The translations under genes and the position numbers were made by a program. This document shows, piece after piece, positions 44,556 through 56,062 of a stretch of 64,000 nt of DNA (positions are counted from its first letter, which is position 1; every line of letters begins with the position of its first letter). The notes below the pieces were generated by a model. The model did not search any database, was not told where the DNA came from, and saw only the letters and a list, made by a program, of their open reading frames with translations. Source of the stretch: Nymphaea colorata (lineage: Eukaryota; Streptophyta; Magnoliopsida; Nymphaeales; Nymphaeaceae); contig NC_045149.1 of NCBI RefSeq assembly GCF_008831285.2, positions 1 through 64,000 of the forward strand, read 5' to 3'.

Positions 44556-45510
44556 GGCTGGGGGTAAGCCTCGGGCTGGGCTGCCGCCTGGTACCCGGTA
44601 CCTGGCCCGACTCGGGTCCGGGCCCTGAAGATTTGAGTTTCGGGCTTTTTTTTTTTGGGCTCAGCCCGGCCCGGTAATTAACTGGTCAGGGGCCCGAAAA
44701 ACCCGACAATAAATTTATTTATTTTTTTTCAAAAATAAACAGGCTTGGGGAGTTTTCTTCTCTTCTTTTCGCTGTTTTGCCGAGGACCGAAGTGAGTCTT
44801 CGAGGTTGCCAACTTGCAGGAAGGGCGGGCGGAGAGCGGCCACACCGATGAGGAAGAGGCTCGCAGACTCGCAGTCCTGGAGGAGGAGGCTTTGGGCAAA
44901 GGCGGCAGAGGTTGGTAGCGGGAAGTGGATGGCGGCGGCTGGCTTCCATTGCCCAGTTCCATATCTGACTTTCTTCTGATCGGATTGGGGTTAGGGTTGG
45001 GAAGGGTTAGGGTTAGGGTTTTCAAAACTTGCGGTTTAGTGGATTAAACCACAATCCCTCCTACTGTTTCCTCTGGTGGTGCGGTGGGTCCTTCGATGAT
45101 GAAGAGTGCTCACTGCTTCTTCATCTGACTTTCTCCTCCTTTTATTTCTCATAATTCTAGCAACCAAGAAAAGGGAGAAAGAACAAAGAAAAGGAAAGCA
45201 ACACAGAGGGGAAGGGAGAGACCCTTCACGGCAGCAGCAAAATGGGGCTTAGCGACCCTTTACTGAAGCAGGGAAAAGCTTGAAAGTCAGAGGGGGAGAG
45301 ACAGACCTTCAAGGCAGCAGTAAAAGGGGGCTGGGACTCAGCGAGACCCTTCACGGCAGCAGAAATCGAGCCACGCTGTGCCTTGGGCATAATCTCAAGC
45401 CCAAAGCCCGATACTTTATCGGCCCGGGTTTCGAGCTGGCCCGATAGCCTTAACAGGCTTAGCTTTTGCATTTTTTTCTGGCCGGGCTGGGCCGACCCAG
45501 GTCGGAAGAT
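44556..45510. mobile_element. GC-armed element with a captured G+C-rich insert (Pack-type candidate)
   Basis: The left arm (about 44556-44700) has GGGCTGGGCTGCCGCC, CCGACTCGGGTCCGGGCC and GCCCGGCCCGG. The right arm (about 45385-45510) has AAGCCCGATACTTTATCGGC, CCCGGGTTTCGAGCTGG and GGCCGGGCTGGGCCGACCC. Where other family members have an A+T core, this copy holds about 680 bases of G+C-rich, gene-like DNA. That insert includes a minus-strand 98-codon frame (44729-45025) preceded by AACCCTAACCCT motifs, a common feature of plant 5' leaders. A short internal repeat (ACCCTTCACGGCAGCAG at 45219 and 45346) lies in the insert. I cannot identify the source gene. Confidence 0.4.
44987..45022. repeat. 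Short interstitial telomere-like repeat
   Basis: GGGTTAGGGTTGGG and GGGTTAGGGTTAGGGTTTT, that is AACCCTAACCC on the minus strand. It is too short to be a telomere. Such telo-box motifs are common just upstream of plant start codons. Confidence 0.6.
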
Positions 45511-45960
45511 TTTGTGTTTCACCGATAGTGCATGAGTTGTGTTTTCCCCATTGTTGCACACGATAAACTTGCAGATGGTCACCTAATTTGGAGTTCTCAT
45601 TAATGGCACTGCTAGGATGCCTGTATACATTTTTAAAATTCACATTACATGGTTTTTTATTTTACTCTATGGTGAATGAAAGAAGATTTTATATGGTTGT
45701 TCTGGGCATGTGTTTCAGGTGAGCATCAAGACTAATCTTGAAGAATTAGCAGGCTGTAAGAGTGGTGATCTTTGGTGTTTGCCATTTTGTTTTTTGAAGG
45801 GCTAAACAAATGATCATTCATCTTCTATTAAGTGCATTGTACATGTATTACATATGTATGCCTGCTTTCAGAATCCAGGTTCCTGGATTGCACTTTGCAC
45901 CCTGCTTGGCTTCTCAAGCAACTCTTTCTCGTGAATGATCATTGTAGCACGAAGGGACTC
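45511..45960. other. Intergenic DNA, no gene seen
   Basis: No recognisable feature between the GC-armed element and the microsatellite cluster. Confidence 0.5.
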
Positions 45961-45975
45961 TTGTCACTTGTTCTC

Positions 45976-46014
45976 TTTCTCTCTCTCTCTCTCTCTTTCT
46001 CTCAACATATATTT

Positions 46015-46053
<39 letters not shown>

Positions 46054-46094
46054 AATATAATATATTATTTTTTCCCAGTGATTAATTCCATATA

Positions 46095-46182
<88 letters not shown>

Positions 46183-46229
46183 AGTGTAATATAATATATT
46201 ATTTTTTCCCAGTGATCAGGAATTAATGC

Positions 46230-46264
<35 letters not shown>
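45976..46264. repeat. Compound microsatellite cluster with duplicated flank
   Basis: A (CT)n tract is followed by (TA)n-(TG)n twice. The downstream text AATATAATATATTATTTTTT then CCCAGTGAT occurs after both (TG)n tracts (near 46053 and 46187), showing that the whole TA-TG-flank unit was duplicated. A third (TA)n is at 46234-46264. Confidence 0.9.
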
Positions 46265-46268
<4 letters not shown>

Positions 46269-47578
46269 TGTTCTTATTATCAAACAATAGACAAAACAAA
46301 CAAACATTACAAAAGGACCAGAATGTACAAGATGCAACTATTGGACAAAACATACAAAATAGATAGAACATAAATGAAATGTCCGGCAAAACAAATAGGA
46401 CAAACAGAACAAACAACAGAAAAAAAAACAGTGAACAAAAGGAACTCTAAGTTTTGTTCCTAAAACCTTCAAATAGTGGGCAGATAACACCAATAACATG
46501 ACAGAGGTGTGGTACGAAGGACATCCAGTCCATTTGGTCCAATGAAACAGTGGTCAAAACGATCTATTAGAATGCACACTTAGGCGCATTTACTAGCTAA
46601 GTGTGCATGAAAGAAGCCAATTTGTAGCTATTGGCCCTGCTTACACAGGGAATTGAATCCCCACCTCCCCCATTTAGTTGAAGCATCTTCAATATATGAT
46701 GCCATGAAAACATATTGGAAAGCCTTAGAGACCAACCATAAAAGAATGTTGATTCTGCATGAATCAGCTGATTTATGACTGATTCAACGGATTTGATAAA
46801 AAAAATTGTTGCATTTTGGAGGCTCTTGAATCAGCTATTGCATTTTATTCAAATCAGCTGATTCAGGCCTATTTAAATCGACAGTACCAATGAACTTATA
46901 TAAATCATGATGGAAAATGACAATGGATGATGTGATGGTTAAAGGTCTGAAACTAGTTATGTGCATACCCCTGTTGGCAAAAAATTGTGCAGAGGGGTGT
47001 ACAATGACCAAAATACTTTTGATTAAGTGAAAAGGAGCAAAACTAGTTTTATGCACACTTTTATGTATGCAAGCATGGGAGTGTGTAATGACCAAATTGC
47101 TGCCAATAAAGTGAAAAAATGAAGATTTTAAAAGGATAAAAAGGAGATTGTAAAAAAGTAAAAAGGACTAAAAAGTAATTTCATTATCTAAAATTTCTAA
47201 AACTCCCCCATCCTCTCTATTTTTTAGGGATTGCATACTTGTTGCATGCACAAAGTAGTGAGAAAAAAAGTTAGAAATTTTTTATACTGAAATGTACTTT
47301 TTAGTATTTTACAACAATAAAAAAATATGAAAAGTTTAAAAGTGTAAAAAGTAGATTTCTTTATTAACAACATTCCTAAAATACCTCAACCCTACATTTT
47401 CTTGGTGAGGCGGGATGGAAGGGAGAGGGCAGGGATGCACTACGATGTTGGTTGGTGAATTTGAGGCAGCATTTACTCATTTTTTATACATTCTGTCAAC
47501 TTTGGGAGCCGGAAAACATGACATGAAAGATTTACAACACCAAATCAAATGAGAGAGAGAAGTCGATGAAACGCAACA
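46265..47578. other. Intergenic DNA, no gene confirmed
   Basis: A/C-rich text at 46270-46440 repeats GGACAAAACA-like words. Near 46745-46870 AATCAGCTGATT palindromes occur twice. Near 46950-47100 GTGCATAC/ATGACCAAA phrases occur twice. None is a gene. Confidence 0.4.
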
Positions 47579-47949
47579 ATGGCTTGGGTGCGAACCGATG
47601 TACACTGTGGAGCAGCTTGCAATGGTCGGCCTTGAGGAAATAGACAAACTTTGACTGGCAGTTTACAGAGAATGGTGGTAGAGTCCAACTTTGGTTCTGA
47701 AATATATGGTAGATCTTGGTGAAAGGATTCTGGGATAGAGAGAGAGAGAGATTGGCCAATGGACAGCGGTAAAGGCAGAACTTCCAAAGGATGTTTGTAG
47801 AGCCAATGTTGGCTTATTCTTTCTTCTTTTTTTTCTTTTAATTTTTCTTTTTTATGCCAAGTGGTTTGCTAAGGGATTCTTTTACAATTTTGTAAAAGTT
47901 GTTACTGAGGGTAGTTTGGTCATTTTTATGTACACAATCTATAAAATTC
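47579..47949. repeat. 370-bp dispersed repeat, copy 2
   Basis: Partner of 44147-44515 (see that entry). It ends directly against the gypsy relic that starts at about 47950. Confidence 0.85.
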
Positions 47950-48836
47950 TACATGTTTGCTGCCCCTCGTCATGACACTAAGGATTGTTTTGTCCTCAAT
48001 AATATCATCCAAGATTTCATCAACAAAGATCTCAAAGTTGATGATGGTAGCATTTCTGAGATATTGAGGAATCCATTCCTTGATTATGAAAAGGCAGCAT
48101 TCGCCACAATTGCAGTGGCCAATTTGCTCCCATATCAGCAGGAGTACATCCGACCTTGTGACGGAAACAAGTCACACCAAGTTATGGTGACTAATTGGGG
48201 TAAGCAACCTTTAGACTTCATTAGTATGATGAACAACAAGATAGAATGTTCATCCAAAAACTTTACCGTAATTTCAAAAACTTTTTTCTTATGAGTTGGT
48301 GATAATGAGTTGTTAGATGACTCCCCAAACAAGGATCTATGTTATTCCGATGATGTCATCATTTTGGAAGAAAGTCTTATTGAGGGAGACTGGATTCAAG
48401 CCTCCAAAAACCAGTCAATCATTTATACAGAAAAAGATCTTTTAAAATGAGGATAATACTATAAAGAGGCTCTCTATATTGCCATCCAAGTTAATGATAT
48501 GACTGTGCCACATGGATTGATCATTGGAGGAAGTGACTTAAATATTTATCTTGTTTTCACAGCCAAGGCTTTCGGCTTCCGTGAAGACAAATATCACCCT
48601 GATCAAACCAAAATATATGGATATGATGGTTGAAGAATGAATAGCAAAGGAACCCTCATGATGGACGTGATCATCGAATGCACCAGTCACTCTATTTTAT
48701 TTCATGTGGTGAATGTACCCCATCATACAAGTTGCTCCTGGGGCGGTGTTGTATCCATGAAGTATCAGATATCTGATACACTCTTCACCAATGACTTAAA
48801 TAGAATTTTAGCCCATCTGTCATCACCGTATGTGTA
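47950..48836 (+). pseudogene. Ty3/gypsy Gag end and protease relic
   Basis: The first part (open to 48294) reads RHDTKDCFVLNNIIQDFINK and RNPFLDY, the plant gypsy block where HDTEDC-L---IQ-LI and NPLP occur after Gag. From about 48470 the retropepsin-like region follows: YKEALYIAIQVNDMTVPHG, LIIGGSDLNIY, FREDKYHPDQTKIYGYDG. The usual catalytic D-(S/T)-G or D-N/G-G-S is replaced by GGS without the Asp, so the protease would be dead. A TGA at 48631-48633 and other breaks interrupt the frame, which then continues through 48637-48837 (FHVVNVPHHTSC). Reverse transcriptase, RNase H and integrase are absent. It cannot be active. Confidence 0.75.
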
Positions 48837-49097
48837 GAGGACCTGATTGAGAAGTTGATACAGCCAATACTCCCTAGACCAATTAACTCAATGGACATAC
48901 TCAACATAAGGACAACGAAAGAAGCACCTTAAAAAAAAGGATGCGAAGCATGGAGGTAGGTAAATCATCCAGAAGTAACTATATTGTCTCAAACAGTCAT
49001 CTAAACTATCAAGAACATCCCTTATATGCTCATTTTGAGAAGAACCCAAAGGGAATCCAGTTGCTTTGAAAGGTGGCTATCGTCCATTCACTGGCCT
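48837..49097. other. Short gap between gypsy and NLR relics
   Basis: Nothing recognisable; contains an A run near 48930. Confidence 0.5.
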
Positions 49098-49253
49098 TTA
49101 GAAGATGACTTTGAGGGTCTTCTGGAAGAATCTCAGCTTCTCCTGGAGCACCTCGAGATCATCTTTGGCATTCAAGATGAGGTCCACCTTTTCTTTCAAC
49201 AAGCTTGTTAAAGAAATAGGTGTTTGCACAAGGGTGTCAATTACTGTTGTCAT
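49098..49253 (-). pseudogene. NLR coiled-coil (Rx-N-like) relic
   Basis: The minus strand opens with ATG at 49253 and stops at 49098 (51 codons). It reads MTTVIDTLVQTPISL, LLKEKVDLILNAKDDLEVLQ and KLRFFQKTL. The EKV-LILNAKDDL block is shared with the N-terminus of the larger NLR pseudogene at 57110-58951 (EKVKVILNAKDDLRKLE). In intact plant CC-NBS-LRR proteins this region mediates signalling and partner contact. No NB-ARC or LRR follows on the minus side, so it is an isolated fragment of a paralogue. Confidence 0.7.
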
Positions 49254-50047
49254 CTCTATTTTTTCTTGGTAAAAGAAAGATCTAGCAGAGGAAGAGAACT
49301 AGAAATCTGAAAATGGAAGGATAGGAGGACGAAGGAAGGCCAAACAAATTTAGGTCCACCACTGCAATTGGAATTAGTGGAGAGTAAATAACCTGCCCAC
49401 TACTTAAATTGGGGAGTGGTTGCCCATTTGTGCTGTACAGGCTATCAAGGTCCATCATTGGTGCTAAATAAATCCGAAAAAAGTTTCGACACATGATTTT
49501 GCAAAGAAAAAAGGACCCAAAATTTTGTTTAGCTCATTCAAGTTTCGTGATCTGGCCATTGACTAGAAGTACAACTTGTTCGTACCTTGAGGGAAGGCCA
49601 TCGACCTTGCCAAACTCAAGGCTAGTCATCCCAATTGTGAAGAGTGTTTCATATTTAGACTTAGGTTCAGGACGTCTGCGACTCATACTAAACCAGTTCA
49701 GCTGCTGTCTCTTTCAACAAACTCTGTTTGACAGAACTATGAGCTCAGAATGGGATGTGAAACGTCTCTATAACTAAAGCAACAGAGCAGAGCATGATCA
49801 AGTGGCACTAGCCACACAAGGTTGGCTCAGACCAATTATGGAGCAAGAGCTATGTTTTGTTTATAGTCTTTTGGCCTATTTCCTTAACTTAATATATGTT
49901 TCTCATTAAATTACTCTTCGGATCATATCTATGAGGTTATATTGTCCAAAAAATATTTTAATACTTAATTTTAATAGGTCTAGTTTTTGTCTCTTACTCA
50001 AGTGGTCTGCTTTTCACCAACTTTCCTTTCTTTTTATATATATATAT
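49254..50047. other. Upstream side of the NLR relic, no gene confirmed
   Basis: On the minus strand frames at 49282-49494 and a 50-codon frame near 49572-49722 (MSRRRPEPKSKYETLF at its start) have protein-like composition but no known family. A (TA)n tract at 50034-50051 marks the start of the second duplication copy. Confidence 0.3.
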
Positions 50048-52999
50048 ATATAGAAAGAGAGAGAGTGACAGCAGCAGTGCACTCAGATCTGTTCATAGAA
50101 TGGATCAAGAATGCAGGTTCACACGGATCGGATTTTAGAATGGATCCAAGATCCAATTAGCTAGGAAGCTCTATTCAAATGAACGGGTAGTTTATTTGGA
50201 GCGGCTGAAGATGATAATTAATTGGAAACCCTAAATTCATTTTTCTTTCATTTGTACATGTTTCGTTCTTTTAAGTTCATTTTTTGTTGTTGTTCTTCAC
50301 TAGATTTGTAGTTTTCCTCAAGGAATAGAGCTTATACTTTAATTAATGCTTGGAAGAGAGAGAGAGAGAGAGAGAGCGAAAGTGGCCTTTTGTTTTATCA
50401 ACAAATCTTTCTGTTTGTTTACGGTTCCAAAGTTCAGTCGCTGAAGATTTGATATTTTATGCTTATTTTTGGTTCTGAAATGTCTAAGGTGGTGGCTTAG
50501 TGGTTCAGTTTTTTTCTTTTACTTGTTTTATATTCAATGGGAAACCTGATGAACACTACCCAAAAAAAAAAACAATAGTTTTACCATGGGGGGAATGCAT
50601 CAGTAAAAATTCCAAAGCCGTCAGTATATGTTGTAGCACCAGAATTCAAAGGTTGAACTTTCCTTTGTTTTTAGGGCCTCTACACTTCAGTAAGTTAAAA
50701 AGGTACAGAAGGTTCATGTAACAAGATACAACAAACTATTATAACAATTGATATATACTTACACTTTACCTTTTATACTCTTCACCTTATAAAAGCAATT
50801 GACAATGCCTCATCATTGATGGTACCAAATACATCATTTTTGAAGTAGAAAATCAATTTCTCTATGTTCCAATAACCTTTCTTAACCTTTGAGAGGCACA
50901 CAATCTGTTCTTGTACATTGCTGGAAATGCAAAAAAGAACATCGTGTCCTGGTGTGTCTTTACTGAGCAGGAAAGTATTAACCAATATCAAATTGGAGGC
51001 AGACTCAGGAATGTTTTGTTGCAAGAGCCAAACTATAGTTTCAAAATTTCAATAAGTGCCAAAATAGAATTTTTTTAAATTTTCACTTAGTTAAGCTTAT
51101 TTTTTTGAAGGATACATATAAATTTTTGCATTTTTTGAACCAAGGAGATGGGGGGGGGTGTGGTGAGGGTCCTCCCCAGCTCCAAGCCCATTTTCTTTTA
51201 TTAAACACAGGAACACCCACACCCTAGAATCTTCATTCCATTCCATCACACACAGGGGTGGAGGGAAGGGGGAGCCGGCATGAACCTTGGCCACCCCCCC
51301 CTTCAGATTTTAAAAACTTTAAAAATTTGTATGTAAATCTAAAATAAATTAGTTAAATATATATAAAAAATTAAAAATTTCTATTTTGGCTCCTGTTAAA
51401 ATTTTGGAACTATAGTTAACCTATGCAACAAAAAAATTCTGGCTCTGCCCCTGATCACACATGCCTCATAACTAGAATGGTGACAACGGTCCCCATTCCA
51501 GTGATTCCTTGACACAATTTTCTGGAAGCAAGTTACCAGTTAAAGTTTCCTATAAGATCAAACTATAATAGGTCAAATTATTCGATGGTACAGACTTTTA
51601 ATCAACACCATCCTTTTATGTACCCACTGCGCGTGGTCTCCCCTTTGCACCTTTTCGCTTCTCATCCTCTCTCTTCATGACTTTATCGACAGTATTTTTC
51701 CTCTCTCATTTGTCTTCTCCTGATTTCTTTGTTGCCATCATCGAAGTTACCAGTAAGAGGGAGTCAGGAATTTTTCATGAGGGTCGAATTATGGTTTCAA
51801 ACTAACAACAACAAAAATATAATTTTTCAAACTTGTTACATAACATATATGAATTTCTGTAAAATTTTATATGTAAAATTTTACTTTTATTTATTTTTTT
51901 AGGTCTAGATACCATTGATTGGGGATCAGAAAATCAGGGAGGACGAGTTCAGCTTGGACTCATTAAAAAATTGGCAATGCTCTACCTTGAGTTTCAACCA
52001 AGTGAATGGGATGGAAGAATCCAAAGGAAATTTGAAGATATTCCTTGTGTCGAGTTCCAGACATGGATGCGAGTTCTAGATCTTTTCGTTTTTTTTTTTG
52101 GCTTCCCTCCTTTATTGCCTTCTCGAATAAGGGGCAGAGCCAGAATTTTTTCATGAGGTGGGTGGAATTAAGGTTTCTAAAGTTTAACTAGGGCCAAAAT
52201 ATTATATTTCAAATTTTTTATACAGAACAAGTGAAATTTTCTAAAATTTACATATAATTTTTTTTTTAATTTTTTTAAGGTGGGGCCAGGGCCCATGTGG
52301 GCCTTACCTTGGCAACATCCCTATCTCCAATCATCTAAAGGCTCTTCATTTCTTTGCCATCTTGTTCATTGATTTGATTCTCATGTGGAATTGTTTGGAA
52401 TAACTTTTTGTGTTTCTTTCATAAATTTTTATTTTTGTATTTCTTTACTCCTATCAATGGCTTTTGTGATTGCACTCAGATTTGATGTTCCTTTTCCTGG
52501 TTGAAAAATTGATTTTTACTTCAACCTCTTGAGTTTATGTTGATTGATTATTACAATAGGAAGAAAACAGATCAGATAGAGAAAGAGCCAATGGATGGAA
52601 GCAACTATGTCCTTCCTCTGTTCTTCTCTATCTCAATGTATAAAAACAAAATTCAAAATTAGCATACAAATTCAAGAGATCGCAATGGATAAAAGCTTGA
52701 TGTGTTAAAAGACCATGATTTTACTTCTTAGAAACATGTTTAAAAATGTGACCTTCTTTAACAACAAAAATTGGGTTAAACATACCTATGAGTTATTGTT
52801 TACACCTCACTTTCACGGTGTGGAATGTGAAGTTTGTGCACGAATCAGCAAAAAATCAAGTTTTGCTTGAAAATAGATTTTAAGAGAAAGTGACCCATCC
52901 CTTCCACCATTAACAGCTGTAATTAATCGAAGGTCTGAGTTTTCTCAAGCTTGACAAGTTATTTTTTTTATACAATGTGTGAGGATTGGAATTCGGATT
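50048..52999 (+). repeat. Segmental duplication, second copy, left half
   Basis: Matches 35111-38087. It repeats the (GA)n tract (50356-50376), the 80-codon frame (50782-51024, minus) and the GGGGCGGAGC-family elements (51011-51460, 52131-52320). Identity ends at 52999 (CGGATT), where the first copy continues with ATAGATATATACAG. Confidence 0.95.
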
Positions 53000-53720
53000 T
53001 TTAAAGTTTATTTAAACAAAGACTTGGATTTGATTGAAAATGTTTCCGTATTACAAAATTTTGAAGATTGGGAGTTCATCCTTGGAAAGGATTTTTTGAA
53101 TTAATCATGGATTTTAGCAATTGGACCTTGAGTTGATCCCAAAAATTGTAATTTAGAATTGGAAATTGAGAATCAGAATATTGGATTTTGAATCAAATTG
53201 GGGATTGGGTAATTGAAGCTTTGTTTTTGAAACAAGGATCTTGGAATTGAAAATTGAAAGTTTGGGCTAGACTTTAGAACTTGAAAGATAGTTTGGATTT
53301 TGGGATTTGAAATTTGACTTGAAAATTCTTGGAATCCTTGGAACTGGAATTCAGTTTTGAAGCCAAAATTGAATTTGGAAAAATTGGATTGGAGAGTTGA
53401 ATTCTAGTTGAAATTTTCGAGAATCGAATCTTTGAGATTGAAATTTTGGGTTTGGAATGGTTGGAACTCGATCAATTCAGAATTTTTGAAAGCATTTTTG
53501 GGTTTAAGATTTTGGTATTTGAATCAAGTTTTGGTATTTTGAGAGATTTGATTTTATTTGGTTGGTTTTGATCATGAAATGAGATTAAAAAATTGGAAAT
53601 TGGCAGTCCAAGTCCAGTTTTGGGAGAATTTTCTTTATTGAAAAATTTGGAATTTTTATTTTTATTTTTTTGGAATTTTAGTCAAGCTTATGAAAATTTG
53701 CTTGAGATTTTTGGATTTGA
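53000..53720 (+). repeat. C-poor, TTGGAATTTGAA-type low-complexity tract
   Basis: On the plus strand C is rare and the text is built from TTGGAATT, TTTGAAA and GGATTTTG words for about 700 bases, then gradually returns to mixed sequence by about 53900. The strand asymmetry is strong and there is no open frame of note. Similar words recur at 54180-54440. Confidence 0.6.
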
Positions 53721-55660
53721 AAATTAGTTTGATTTTGAGAAAAATCCAATGGAATCGTTTTGAAATTGATTATGAAAGTTTAGGTTTTATAACTATGTTG
53801 AAAATTTGGTGCTTCTGTGTCAAAATAAGTGAGGTGCTCAAGTTTGTGTGGCAATATGACATAATCATGAAAGCTACTCCAACTTGATTCACTTAGATTT
53901 TGGTGAATTTGAGTAGGTGCATTCATGTTGTGAGTGCATGTATGCATGAAATGTGTATATTCATGCTTCGCTCTATTTCTCTCCATGCATAATTAAATTT
54001 AATCCCACATAGGCACAAGTCCATCTTGGAGGTGAAAAACATAAGACTGTTCCCCAAGCACATCCTTGATGTGGAGGAGGACATAAGCTTAGGTTTTTAC
54101 TAGATGGTAGGCAAAAATTCATTTGATAGGCTGATTTCAACTCATTTTTTACTAGATGGTAGGCAAAAGGAATTAATTTGTTTGAAAATTTGGAGAATTT
54201 TGGCCTTGACAAATTTTCTCTTTGGGTAGCAATATCACTTTTGTGAATTCCCTTAGGAAGAAACGTTTTGAAAAGATGATTCTTGAATTTTGATTTTGGA
54301 AATAGCTTGATATATATTGATTTCTGAAAATAGCATTATTTTTGGAGATGATTGGATTTTTGGAAATAAGTATTCCCAAATGGGTTTTGTAAAACATTGA
54401 ATTTCTTTTGTGGTTTTGATCTTGATCAAAGTCTGAGGATTTCCTTTTGAAACCCAACAAGATTATATATTTTTATTAATTGCTGATTTTCAAATTCACG
54501 AGGATTTCTGAAAATTTCACAAACGAAAAGGTTAAAACGGGCACATTGCAATTGGTATATTCCAGTTACAATATAGACCGCACTCATAAACTGAGTGGAT
54601 CAGATTCTTCGGGGAAACGATTTGATGAGATAATGAAGTCTGATTTGTTGCTCATCCAACCAGTAAGGAAACCATTCAGGCTTCATTCGTCTTTTTTTTC
54701 TTTGAATACATCATTAAAACATTCAATCACATAGAAGAAGGAACAACATTTTCTTCCAAGCCAGTGTTATTCTCATTCCTATGTTTGAATACGCTATTTC
54801 CCAACTTTCAGGAATAGTAAGAATAACCAATTCAATGAATCTCTGGGTTTCCCGAAGCTCCTTTTGCCCGTTGAATATATTCGTTTAGTTATTGTTTGTT
54901 TTGGTTTGCCCTAGCTAGCTCCCTCTGGTTTAGGTGGGCAGCCTGGCAAATAAACATTGACGGGGATTAACTTATCGACTCCTCAACCAGGTCACCATGA
55001 GTGGGACTCCGACCATAGCATAATCGACAGATCCAAGATGCACTTCGGCAAGTGAAGGGAGTTCGAATATATATTGGTGATTTAGATCAGGAAAATCGTA
55101 CGGATTTTATGAAACCATGTGCTATGGCTCGAATCCGTAGTCCAAAATTTAGTTTGGATTTGTTGTGAGAATCGTGATGCACATATGCTTTTAATATGTA
55201 TATTTTTTTTCGTGGTGACCCAACGGACAGCTTTTAAATCGGGCTGCTTAGGGTCTGATTTGTAGTGTCAAGCGACTAGAAATTTGGCATGCAAGTGGCC
55301 GATCTAGCTGATTATTGCAAAATAGTAATTGAGTGTTTGACTTTGGCTTGATAGAGGATGATGATCGCCCCACCATGGCTGCTATGAGTCACTGGCCATG
55401 GTGAAAGTGGGTTGATCTTCCCCTGCAGGCAGCCCCTTAATGGCTGCTCGTTAAAACCCATTGTTTATTTTTTCCTTGAATACAATGAGCCACCCAATTA
55501 AATCTATTGAAATCATATGCAAGGTAGGTTGAAATCTAACCATGTGTCGATGGGAGGATTGAGGCTAGCATGGACTGGCATTGTGCCTAGAACTGCGCAG
55601 AATAGGGGAGGCCAGGCTGGGCTTGACTTGAAGGTGGGGAGTAGGTGGACGCCAAGCAAA
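53721..55660. other. Intergenic DNA, no gene confirmed
   Basis: A phrase TTTTTACTAGATGGTAGGCA occurs twice (near 54096 and 54147), 51 bases apart. Frames at 53973-54212, 54173-54460 and 54480-54734 show no known motifs. Confidence 0.4.
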
Positions 55661-55665
55661 TGATG

Positions 55666-55741
55666 CTTTGGGCAGGGGACATCTTGGGCAGGGGTCGCCT
55701 TGGGCAGGGGCCTGCCTTGAGCTGGGGATGCCTTGGGCAAC
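55666..55741. repeat. 16/17-bp minisatellite
   Basis: Five units begin CTTTGGGCAGGGG, CTTGGGCAGGGG (twice), CTTGAGCTGGGG and CTTGGGCAAC at 55666, 55683, 55699, 55716 and 55732. The minus-strand frame 55513-55812 reads them as repeated PK-PAQ-type residues and is an artefact. Confidence 0.8.
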
Positions 55742-55752
55742 AGCACAGCTAG

Positions 55753-56062
55753 CACTACAAAAAACCTAAGCATTACTGACAGCCACCAAATGTCAGTGAA
55801 AATAGAATGCATGTCAGCAATGGTTTTACCAACATTTCATTCTTTTGTTGATAAAGGGAGTGTCAGTAAACATCATCGTCGACACACTGGATAGAAGAGT
55901 CTATTGTAAGGTATCACCAGCATGAACTAAACAAAGGTAAATACTGGTTATTACCAACATCCTGTCAGGTCGGGAATAATCTATTATTTCCAAGATGCTA
56001 GTGGCCTTGGGTAAAATTCTATCGACAGCAAGACTGTCCATCGGTAAAATATAACTTTCCAC
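55753..56062 (+). mobile_element. CACTA-type transposon end
   Basis: It begins CACTACAAAAAACC at 55753, the CACTA (EnSpm) terminal motif. Inward are subterminal repeats in both orientations: TGTCAGTGAAAAT, TTTACCAACATTTC, TTACCAACATCC and CATCGGTAAAAT. It points away from the 17.4-kb end in style and orientation. No second terminus (TTGTAGTG) or transposase was found within the window on its right. Confidence 0.6.

Noticed and set aside
44987-45022. Telomere or ancient chromosome-fusion site
   Set aside because: Only about three imperfect units; it fits a telo-box in a gene leader better than a telomere.
45832-46194. 120-codon frame with a secreted-looking start
   Set aside because: More than half of it is microsatellite-encoded, and the remainder has no recognisable motif.
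46625-46680. B-box-like GGATTCAATTCC on the minus strand
   Set aside because: No convincing A box or SINE body; a short chance match is as likely.
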